Of a stretch of 9,956 nt of DNA, positions 1-5,288 are shown piece by piece (position 1 is the first letter of the stretch; each line of letters opens with the position of its first letter). The DNA is taken from NCBI GenBank assembly GCA_002452555.1, contig DKER01000225.1, forward strand, positions 1 to 9,956, in the 5' to 3' direction. The notes beneath the pieces were generated by a model. That model saw nothing but the letters and a program-made list of their open reading frames with translations. It was not told the origin of the DNA and did not search any database. The DNA comes from Fidelibacterota bacterium UBA6817 (GTDB lineage: Bacteria > Fidelibacterota > Fidelibacteria > Fidelibacterales > Fidelibacteraceae). Position numbers and translations under genes: made by a program.

Positions 1-14
1 AAAAGCAACACACC

Positions 15-85
15 CTACTGACTACTGGCTACCGGCTACTGGCTACCGGCTACTGGCTACCGGACTGCCGGCTACCGGACTGCCC
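15..85 (-). repeat. Degenerate heptamer array (GTAGCCR / CAGTCCG units), inverted relative to the array at 4655
   Basis: Read on the minus strand this stretch is a run of 7-base units: CAGTCCG, GTAGCCG, GTAGCCA and GTAGTCA, with one single-base register slip. The same units, in nearly the same order, occur on the plus strand at 4662-4700. The two copies differ mainly by loss or gain of whole units, which suggests slippage. The array stops 12 bases before the -35 element of the yajC promoter. The CCGG palindromes inside it recur every 14 bases and could pair with each other in RNA, so a role as terminator for an upstream gene outside the window is possible but unproven. Confidence 0.85.
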
Positions 86-97
86 AATCTATCACGC

Positions 98-126
98 TTG
101 ACATGATGATTCAATATGTTTAATAT
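98..126 (+). promoter_or_regulatory. Sigma-70-type promoter of the yajC-def-fmt-rsmB cluster
   Basis: A perfect TTGACA at 98-103 is followed after 17 bases by TAATAT at 121-126. An alternative -10, TTTAAT at 119-124, has a 15-base spacer. Transcription would start near 133, giving a leader of only about 18 bases that contains the yajC ribosome binding site AGGAG (138-142). It is the only strong promoter I see ahead of the six closely packed genes. Confidence 0.65.
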
Positions 127-150
127 CCGTTCAAAACAGGAGAAAAAAAT

Positions 151-480
151 ATGTTACTCAATCTATTTGCCCAGGCTGCAGAGGGGCAACAACCCAGTAC
201 ACTCGTTACGCTGCTTCCATTCATTCTGATTATGGTTGTTGTATGGTTTTTTATGATCCGACCGCAGGCAAAAAAACAAAAAGAAACACAAAAAATGCTC
301 AGTTCACTCCAGGCACGTGATAAAATTGTCACGATAGGCGGAATTATCGGTGAAATCGATTCCATCAAAGATGACGATACGGTTGTGATCAAAGTTGGTA
401 AAGATGTCAAACTGGAAATCAGAAAATCCGCTGTCGCCTCGAAAATTGAAACAGTTCAGGCCGTCAATAAAAAAGGATGA
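151..480 (+). CDS. yajC: Preprotein translocase accessory subunit YajC
   Basis: YajC is a small single-span inner-membrane protein that associates with the SecDF part of the Sec translocon. The 109-residue product has the family layout: a short periplasmic N-terminus, one hydrophobic span at about residues 18-36, then the typical FMIRPQAKKQKE junction (34-45) and a soluble domain with the conserved GGIIGEI-type turn near residues 63-69. The ATG at 151 follows AGGAG (138-142) by eight bases. Its stop overlaps the start of def. secD and secF, frequent partners of yajC, are not next to it here; it heads a translation-related cluster instead. The assignment is firm from sequence style and length. 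Confidence 0.95.
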   Translation: MLLNLFAQAAEGQQPSTLVTLLPFILIMVVVWFFMIRPQAKKQKETQKMLSSLQARDKIVTIGGIIGEIDSIKDDDTVVIKVGKDVKLEIRKSAVASKIETVQAVNKKG

Positions 481-1007
481 AATCCTGCACGCCAAAAAAA
501 TTAGATATTTACCTGTATGGAGCCCCGGTCCTGCGGGATAAGGTCCAGCCTGTTGAAAGAATGACGGATGACGTTCGTCAGTTGATTGATGATATGATCC
601 TGACGATGTATGAAGATGACGGGATCGGACTGTCGGCCAATCAGGTAGGGCGATCTGTTTCTTTGTTTGTAGTCGGCACAGGTGCTTTTGAGGAAGAACG
701 GCCGGATATGGTCTTTATCAACCCGGAAATTCTGGAAATGTCGGAAGAGACGGAGACGATGGAAGAGGGATGCCTTTCTGTGCCGGATATCCGGGAAGAA
801 GTTACTCGCCCGACATCGGTGCGTATCCGTTTTAATGATCCTGAAATGAAGGTTCATGTTGAGACATTTACCGGATTTCCGGCTCGTGTAATTCAACATG
901 AAAACGACCATTTGAACGGCATTTTCTTTACAGACAGGATTAGGCCGGTCCGCAGGATGCTTTTAAAAAGAAAACTGGCTGAAATTGCTTTAATGCAGGG
1001 ACAATAA
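477..1007 (+). CDS. def: Peptide deformylase
   Basis: Peptide deformylase is a cytoplasmic metalloenzyme that removes the N-formyl group from new proteins. All three family motifs are visible in the 176 residues: GIGLSANQ (49-56), EEGCLS (96-101) and QHENDH (140-145). By family knowledge Cys99, His141 and His145 bind the metal and Glu142 is catalytic. Motif 1 has Asn where many family members have Pro (GLAAPQ), a known type of variant. The start ATG overlaps the yajC stop (ATGA at 477-480), and the AAAAGG before it touches the ATG, too close for a normal Shine-Dalgarno. Translation is therefore probably coupled to yajC. No better in-frame start exists before the conserved N-terminal YGAPVLR. 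fmt, the opposing enzyme, follows 26 bases later. Confidence 0.96.
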   Translation: MKSCTPKKLDIYLYGAPVLRDKVQPVERMTDDVRQLIDDMILTMYEDDGIGLSANQVGRSVSLFVVGTGAFEEERPDMVFINPEILEMSEETETMEEGCLSVPDIREEVTRPTSVRIRFNDPEMKVHVETFTGFPARVIQHENDHLNGIFFTDRIRPVRRMLLKRKLAEIALMQGQ

Positions 1008-1033
1008 ATTCCAATTTTTTTCACGGATTTTTT

Positions 1034-1969
1034 ATGAAAATTGTTTTTATGGGAACACCTGATTTTGCTGTACCGTCACTGGAAAGGTTAAACGCTTCCG
1101 GTCACACCGTAGCGGCTGTGGTTACAGCTCCGGACAAGCCTGGCGGGCGTGGTCGCAAAATCCAGGGTTCTCCCGTAAAAAATACCGCATTGCGGCTGGG
1201 GCTGCCTCTTCTTCAGCCGGTTAAACTGAAAGCCCCGGAGTTTATTGCTGAATTAAAAAAAATCAATCCTGATATTTTGATCGTTGTGGCGTTCCGAATC
1301 CTTCCGCGGGAAGTCTATTCTATAGCCCGATTTGGAGCTGTTAATGCCCATGCTTCGCTGTTGCCAAAATACCGGGGAGCTGCACCTATCCACTGGGCTG
1401 TTTTAAAAGGAGAACGTGAAACAGGCATTACAACCTTTCAAATTGAAGATAAGGTGGATACGGGAGGGATTCTTCTTCAGAAAAAAATCCCCATATCCCC
1501 GGAAGATACAACCGGCACACTCTATGAACAGTTGAAGGTTTTAGCGGCAGAAACCCTTCTGGAAACACTTGACGGACTTGAAAAAGGTGCTCTGAAACCG
1601 GTCCGTCAGGATCATGCACTGGCCACACCCGCCCCCAAAATATTTCCCGAAATGGCTGTTCTGGATTTTTCTGAAAGCGGTGAACATATTGTAAATACGG
1701 CACGGGCTTTCTCACCGGTTCCCGGGGCTCGTTTCTTTCTGAATAAAAACATGATTAAAATTTTGAAATGCCGATTTCAACCTCAGGAAAATACAAATCC
1801 GGGTAAATTGGAACACCTGTCAAAATCTCAATTTGCCATACATTGTGCAGACGGATTAATCATTCCTGACGAAATCCAGACAGAAGGGAAAAAAAGAATG
1901 GCTGTCCGTGATTTTCTGAACGGCTTTGATCTCTCCGGATTCGGATATGTAGATGAAAACGCCGGATAG
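1034..1969 (+). CDS. fmt: Methionyl-tRNA formyltransferase
   Basis: Fmt transfers a formyl group from 10-formyltetrahydrofolate to Met-tRNA(fMet), which bacterial initiation uses. The 311-residue product has the usual length and a typical N-terminus (MKIVFMGTPDFAVPSL). The formyltransferase core is clear: Asn104 and His106 in the segment NAHASLLPKYRGAAPIHWA, and Asp142 in EDKVDTGG; these three match the catalytic triad known from the E. coli enzyme. The C-terminal tRNA-binding domain covers about residues 205-311. The VAFRILP variant at 85-91, rather than VAYGxILP, is one I associate with Bacteroidota-like Fmt proteins. No good Shine-Dalgarno precedes the ATG, only a weak ACGGA (1023-1027). 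The 3' end overlaps rsmB by 17 bases. Confidence 0.96.
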   Translation: MKIVFMGTPDFAVPSLERLNASGHTVAAVVTAPDKPGGRGRKIQGSPVKNTALRLGLPLLQPVKLKAPEFIAELKKINPDILIVVAFRILPREVYSIARFGAVNAHASLLPKYRGAAPIHWAVLKGERETGITTFQIEDKVDTGGILLQKKIPISPEDTTGTLYEQLKVLAAETLLETLDGLEKGALKPVRQDHALATPAPKIFPEMAVLDFSESGEHIVNTARAFSPVPGARFFLNKNMIKILKCRFQPQENTNPGKLEHLSKSQFAIHCADGLIIPDEIQTEGKKRMAVRDFLNGFDLSGFGYVDENAG

Positions 1970-3257
1970 TCGCAAAGAAGCACTTGATCTTTTATTCCGT
2001 TGGTTTAAAACGGATCATTATATTGACCATATTATTAATGAGAGTAAAGGGAATTTATCACAGCAGGGCAGACGGTTCCGGGATGCCCTAATCCATAGAA
2101 CCCTTCAATGGCAAAGACAGACCGGGGCGATTATTGACAAGCAGTATAAGCAAAATAAAAAACCCCCTTTACATATCCGGATTTTACTCCTCATGGGTGC
2201 CACTGAAATTCTGCACATGTCCGGAACCAAAGATCATGGCACCGTTCATGCAGTTGTTTCGCTGGCCGGCCATCACAGGGCATTTGTTAATGCTATCCTT
2301 CGTAAAATAATTCAATTCCGGGATAATGGATCCTTCTCCGGATTCTGTAACGATAAAAGCATCAAACCCGGCATCCGTTTCAGTTTTCCCGACTGGCTCA
2401 CAGACCGGTGGTCAATACAATTCGGCGACGAAACGGAAACATTGCTGGAGACTCTGAACCAACCCCCGACACGTATGATCCGCCTGATGACAGACAAGAA
2501 CCGGGATTTATTTCTCAAAGATCTGAATGAATCAGGAAATTATGCAGGGATCAATCCTTGGCGAAATGATTTTGTTTTCGTTCATTCTATCCAGTCAATT
2601 CTTGAAAGCGACTATTTTATTAAAGGTCATATAACCGTGCAGGATGTTTCAGCAACCCTGCCCGAATATTTTTTTCCTGAAAAGGGCGTATTAACGGCCT
2701 GTGACGTGTGCAGTGCCCCCGGAGGGAAATCTGCTGCTCTTTTAAAACACCTTCCTCCTGAAAGCATAGTTCGTGCATATGACAGTGACAAAGAGCGGCT
2801 TAAACAGACCAAAGATACGCTTGTACGTCTCAATCATACCCGGTTTGAACTTGAAGAAGCCGATGCCCGTACATTTATTTATCCCCAATCAGATCTGTTT
2901 TTGGTTGATGCCCCGTGCAGCGGGTTTGGCGTTATTCGGAAAAGAAGTGATTTGCGATGGCGAAGAAAACCGGAGGAAATTGACGAACTCCGTGATCTTC
3001 AATTTGATATATTGAGCAATGTGAGCCGTTTTGTGAAACCGGCAGGCAGAATTATTTACAGCACCTGTACCTTTGATCGTGACGAAAATTTTGGGACACT
3101 CTCCTCTTTTTTAGACGAACACTCTGATTTTGAGCTTGATGTGCAGCCGGTCCATGCTCCTGATGCCTGGAAAGATCCGGCTCTCCCCGTTTTACGAACA
3201 CTTCCTCACCGTCATAATTGTGAAGGTTCTTTTGCAGCTTGTCTTAAAAGGAAGTAA
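1953..3257 (+). CDS. rsmB: 16S rRNA (cytosine(967)-C(5))-methyltransferase
   Basis: RsmB uses S-adenosylmethionine to methylate C967 of 16S rRNA. The 434 residues match the family length and two-part layout: an N-terminal NusB-like RNA-binding domain (about 5-125), then the methyltransferase domain. Visible motifs are DVCSAPGGK (251-259, cofactor binding), DAPCSG (319-324, with Cys322) and YSTCTF (369-374, with Cys372). Two cysteines in these positions are diagnostic of the m5C RNA methyltransferases; Cys372 is the expected nucleophile. The NusB-like part plus the position directly after fmt separates it from RsmF and other m5C enzymes. The start lies inside fmt (17-base overlap) with no clear ribosome binding site, so translation is probably coupled. 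Confidence 0.94.
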   Translation: MKTPDSRKEALDLLFRWFKTDHYIDHIINESKGNLSQQGRRFRDALIHRTLQWQRQTGAIIDKQYKQNKKPPLHIRILLLMGATEILHMSGTKDHGTVHAVVSLAGHHRAFVNAILRKIIQFRDNGSFSGFCNDKSIKPGIRFSFPDWLTDRWSIQFGDETETLLETLNQPPTRMIRLMTDKNRDLFLKDLNESGNYAGINPWRNDFVFVHSIQSILESDYFIKGHITVQDVSATLPEYFFPEKGVLTACDVCSAPGGKSAALLKHLPPESIVRAYDSDKERLKQTKDTLVRLNHTRFELEEADARTFIYPQSDLFLVDAPCSGFGVIRKRSDLRWRRKPEEIDELRDLQFDILSNVSRFVKPAGRIIYSTCTFDRDENFGTLSSFLDEHSDFELDVQPVHAPDAWKDPALPVLRTLPHRHNCEGSFAACLKRK

Positions 3258-3284
3258 ATTCACCCAACATTAACGGAAGATACA

Positions 3285-4022
3285 ATGAATATCCTCAAAC
3301 GTCTGATTCGATTCTTTTTGGTTTTGGGATGTGTGTCCTTTTTAGCATATCTTCTTTTTGATTATGTGTTGATGCCCTATATCGTAAGCAGAAAAGATAC
3401 CCGTATTCTTTTGGATGTTCGGAATATGACATGGGACAGGGCTGCGTCACTTCTTAGACGGGAAGGGTTTATTCCCATGCGCGGGGAAGCCAAACCCCGG
3501 AGCGATCTCACACCGTTTACCGTTTTGGATCAACGTCCCCGCCCCGGTTCAAAAGTTCGTCTTGGCAGACGTGTTTATCTGGATATCTCAACAGTAGAAA
3601 AAGAAATTCTCTTCCCCAATCTTATTGGAAAGACGCTTAGGGGAGCAGAAATTATTCTCAGGGAATATCAGATGGAAATTGATACCCTGATCTGGAACTA
3701 TTCCGACAAGCCCTACGGCGTGGTTTTTAAACAGACGATTGATCCCGGAACGTATGTTATCCGCGGGACCGGCGTGGGGCTGTTTGTGAGTCTCGGACTC
3801 AAATCCTGGAAGGTTCCGGATGTTGTGGGCATGAGTCAGTTTGCCGCAGTACGTGAAATTGAAAAAGCCGGCCTTGAAGTGCGTGATATCCGTTATGTTT
3901 TTCGTGATGATCTTCTGGCATATACAGTTCTTTCCCAGTCTGTAAAAGGCGGAACCGTTCTCGATCGTCCTGACGGAATTACTCTCATCGTCAGTCAGTT
4001 GCCGGAAGAAAGGCACGACTAA
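3285..4022 (+). CDS. Membrane-anchored protein with three PASTA domains, no kinase domain
   Basis: The 245-residue product begins with about nine cytoplasmic residues (MNILKRLIR), one membrane span at about 10-33, and then three consecutive extracytoplasmic PASTA-type repeats at about 38-105, 106-172 and 173-239. The third opens with the classic VPDVVGMS; the second has the equivalent FPNLIGKT. PASTA domains are known from PrkC/Stk kinases and from class B penicillin-binding proteins, where several bind or sense peptidoglycan. Here there is no kinase or transpeptidase domain. The ATG follows GGAAG (3275-3279) by five bases. The gene lies 27 bases after rsmB, the place where Firmicutes carry prpC-prkC. 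A cell-wall sensing or binding role is an inference; the partner is unknown. Confidence 0.88.
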   Translation: MNILKRLIRFFLVLGCVSFLAYLLFDYVLMPYIVSRKDTRILLDVRNMTWDRAASLLRREGFIPMRGEAKPRSDLTPFTVLDQRPRPGSKVRLGRRVYLDISTVEKEILFPNLIGKTLRGAEIILREYQMEIDTLIWNYSDKPYGVVFKQTIDPGTYVIRGTGVGLFVSLGLKSWKVPDVVGMSQFAAVREIEKAGLEVRDIRYVFRDDLLAYTVLSQSVKGGTVLDRPDGITLIVSQLPEERHD

Positions 4023-4031
4023 GCTACGCCT

Positions 4032-4649
4032 ATGATGGTCACAGAATCTGATCGTAAAGTATTGCACATTATATCCGGATTGATTCCCCTGAGTCTTTAT
4101 ATCATGCCGGAATGGTTTGGGTTTTCATCATGGTTTGGGTTCACAACCCGACAAATTGTTCTTATGATACTCGGCACATTCGCCGTTCCTTTTATTATTC
4201 TTGATGTGGGGCGCAGGTATATTCATGCTTTTCGTCCGGTTTTTCAATGGATTGCCGGTCATTCCATGCGCTATGAGGAGGAAGTCCACTTTAAAATGAC
4301 CGGTGCCAGTTGGCAGTTTATCTCGTTTTGGCTGGTGATCTGGTATTTTAAACTGGATTATGCCGTGCCTGCCTGTTTGCTTCTTTCGATCAGCGATGCG
4401 GCTGCTGCACTTGTCGGAGTAAAATGGGGAAAACGGCATTGGTTCAATGATCACACACTGATCGGCACTGCAGCCTTTATTGTATCCGGTTTATTGATTT
4501 TTCTCATTGGTTATCCTCAACTGATCTTCTGGAAAGTCTGTCTGGTTGTTGTTATAACAGCGTTGGCAGAAACACTCTTATACAGGATTAATGACAATTT
4601 CACCGTCCCGCTCATATCTGCCATAATGCTGTTTATATTAAATGCATAG
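4032..4649 (+). CDS. Polytopic CTP-dependent lipid kinase-like protein (dolichol kinase/diacylglycerol kinase DGK1 type)
   Basis: The 205 residues form some six or seven hydrophobic segments and match the CTP-transferase/dolichol kinase group in several places: RKVLHIISGLIPL (8-20), FKMTGASW (87-94), SDAAAALVGVKWGKR (121-135) and INDNFTVPL (186-194). Members phosphorylate membrane lipids such as dolichol, diacylglycerol or phytol with CTP, and are distant relatives of CdsA. The stretch after the glycines usually reads K-S-x-E-G-S/T; here it is HTLIGTAAF (141-149), so an acidic position normally seen there is not. The substrate cannot be told from sequence. Two ATGs stand in tandem (4032, 4035) with no good Shine-Dalgarno. 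The gene starts nine bases after the PASTA gene and is the last of the cluster; a repeat array begins five bases after its stop. Confidence 0.78.
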   Translation: MMVTESDRKVLHIISGLIPLSLYIMPEWFGFSSWFGFTTRQIVLMILGTFAVPFIILDVGRRYIHAFRPVFQWIAGHSMRYEEEVHFKMTGASWQFISFWLVIWYFKLDYAVPACLLLSISDAAAALVGVKWGKRHWFNDHTLIGTAAFIVSGLLIFLIGYPQLIFWKVCLVVVITALAETLLYRINDNFTVPLISAIMLFILNA

Positions 4650-4654
4650 CTTGA

Positions 4655-4725
4655 CAGTCGGCAGTCCGGTAGCCGGTAGCCAGTAGCCGGTAGTCAGTAG
4701 AAAGCAGTGGGCAGTGGACAGTCAA
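4655..4725 (+). repeat. Heptamer array, copy 1 (CAGTNNN / GTAGNNN)
   Basis: Ten 7-base units fill this stretch: CAGTCGG, CAGTCCG, then five GTAGNNN units (4669-4703), a one-base slip at 4704, then CAGTGGG, CAGTGGA and CAGTCAA. It begins five bases after the stop of the lipid kinase-like gene. The units at 4662-4700 are the reverse complement of those at 15-85. The CAGT units are the same class as those in the longer array at 5022-5126. Confidence 0.88.
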
Positions 4726-4745
4726 CAGGCAATCAGTCCTCTTGA
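4726..4745 (+). repeat. 20-bp junction between heptamer and octamer arrays, copy 1
   Basis: The sequence CAGGCAATCAGTCCTCTTGA recurs at 5127-5146 with a single mismatch (C to T at the ninth base). In both places it joins a heptamer array on its left to an octamer array on its right, so the whole composite has been duplicated rather than each array having arisen separately. Confidence 0.85.
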
Positions 4746-4811
4746 ACTCTTGAGCTCATGAACCCTTGAACTCTTGAACAGCGAGCCTCAACGTCTCAAC
4801 CTTGAGCCCAT
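4744..4811 (+). repeat. Octamer array, copy 1 (GAACNYNT class, degenerate)
   Basis: In-register 8-base units GAACTCTT, GAGCTCAT, GAACCCTT, GAACTCTT run from 4744 to 4775. They are followed by a less regular part with seven- and six-base gaps (GAACAGC, GAGCCT) and further units CAACGTCT and GAGCCCAT. The same units occur in the regular array at 5145-5272. Relative to that copy this one has one extra unit directly after the junction, a whole-unit indel. Confidence 0.8.
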
Positions 4812-4830
4812 GTTCAATAATTCATCATTC

Positions 4831-4863
4831 AATTCAGAATTCAGAATTTAGAATTCAGAATTC
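4831..4863 (+). repeat. Short AGAATTC heptamer array
   Basis: A partial unit AATTC (4831-4835) is followed by four 7-base units AGAATTC, AGAATTT, AGAATTC, AGAATTC (4836-4863). It is AT-rich and contains the palindrome GAATTC, unlike the CAGT heptamers nearby. It lies between the octamer array and the candidate tRNA promoter, 31 bases upstream of the latter. Confidence 0.8.
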
Positions 4864-4893
4864 ATCCTCTATAGCCTGCAGAAGGTTCAATAC

Positions 4894-4922
4894 TTGCAAA
4901 TGACTCTTTTTTATTCTATTTT
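4894..4922 (+). promoter_or_regulatory. Candidate promoter of the tRNA-Thr gene
   Basis: TTGCAA (4894-4899) and TATTTT (4917-4922) are separated by 17 bases. The -10 is followed by the GC-rich stretch TTCGCGC, the kind of discriminator often found at stable-RNA promoters. Initiation near 4929 would leave a leader of about 13 bases before the mature tRNA. It is the only non-repetitive stretch between the arrays and the tRNA, which supports it, but the hexamer matches are moderate. Confidence 0.45.
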
Positions 4923-4941
4923 TTCGCGCTAATACGGCAAA

Positions 4942-5014
4942 GCCACCTTAGCTCAGTCGGTAGAGCACCGCTTTCGTAAAGCGGTTGTCGCCGGTTCGAA
5001 TCCGGCAGGTGGCT
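4942..5014 (+). tRNA. tRNA-Thr (anticodon CGU)
   Basis: The 73 bases fold into a complete cloverleaf: acceptor stem GCCACCT with AGGTGGC (7 pairs), D stem GCTC/GAGC, anticodon stem CCGCT/AGCGG around the loop TTCGTAA, a five-base variable loop, and T stem GCCGG/CCGGC around TTCGAAT. The anticodon is CGT (CGU in RNA), which reads the threonine codon ACG. The discriminator is T. The CCA end is not encoded (the next bases are CAA), so it must be added after transcription. The gene stands alone between two copies of a composite repeat, with seven bases to the start of the downstream heptamer array. Confidence 0.96.
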
Positions 5015-5021
5015 CAATGGA

Positions 5022-5126
5022 CAGTCGTCAGTCGTCAGTCGTCAGTGGGCAGTTGACAGTTGACAGTCGGCAGTAGTCAGTCGTCAGTGGGCAGTCGGCA
5101 GTCGACAGTTGGCAGTGGGCAGTCGG
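5022..5126 (+). repeat. Perfect-register heptamer array, 15 units of CAGTNGN
   Basis: Fifteen 7-base units follow one another without any slip over 105 bases. Positions 1-4 (CAGT) and position 6 (G) are identical in all 15. Only positions 5 (C in 8, G in 3, T in 3, A in 1) and 7 (G in 7, T in 5, A in 3) vary. The array starts seven bases after the tRNA-Thr gene and runs into the 20-bp junction. It has no protein-coding logic, since a period of seven moves through all reading frames. Confidence 0.93.
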
Positions 5127-5146
5127 CAGGCAATTAGTCCTCTTGA
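5127..5146 (+). repeat. 20-bp junction between heptamer and octamer arrays, copy 2
   Basis: CAGGCAATTAGTCCTCTTGA matches the junction at 4726-4745 in 19 of 20 positions and has the same array types on either side. Its last two bases are the first of the octamer array. Confidence 0.85.
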
Positions 5147-5272
5147 GCCCATGAACCCTTGAACTTCTGAACTTCTGAACTTCTAAACGTCTGAACCTCT
5201 CAACTTCTCAACCTCTCAACGTCTGAACTTTTGAACCCTTGAACCCATGAACTCATGAACCCATGAGCCCAA
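5145..5272 (+). repeat. Perfect-register octamer array, 16 units of GAACNYNT
   Basis: Sixteen 8-base units run without a slip over 128 bases. Position 2 (A) and position 4 (C) are constant; position 1 is G in 12, position 3 is A in 14, position 6 is always a pyrimidine, and position 8 is T in 15. Typical units are GAACTTCT, GAACCCTT and GAACCCAT. The array ends six bases before the AGGAG (5279-5283) of the hemolysin III gene, so it forms the immediate upstream region of that gene. I see no recognisable promoter inside it. Confidence 0.92.
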
Positions 5273-5288
5273 AACCCTAGGAGCTGAT

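Noticed and set aside
4655..4703. Terminator for the six-gene cluster formed by the CCGG-containing heptamers
   Set aside because: CCGG elements can pair with each other, but the stems are only four pairs long and no T run follows, so I did not annotate a terminator.
4942..5014. tRNA-Thr as an integration site of a genomic island
   Set aside because: No direct repeat of the tRNA 3' end and no integrase gene are found in the window; the flanking repeats are the short-period arrays instead.
5022..5272. Possible CRISPR array or coding tandem repeat
   Set aside because: Repeat units are 7 or 8 bases with no unique spacers, far from the repeat-spacer layout of CRISPR. A period of 7 or 8 passes through all frames and stops occur, so it does not encode a repeat protein.
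5247..5280. Chain of tiny overlapping ORFs (ATG-AAC-TCA-TGA and similar) just upstream of the hemolysin III start, resembling leader peptides
   Set aside because: They arise automatically from the octamer unit ending in CAT followed by GA, have no ribosome binding sites, and encode three to five residues.
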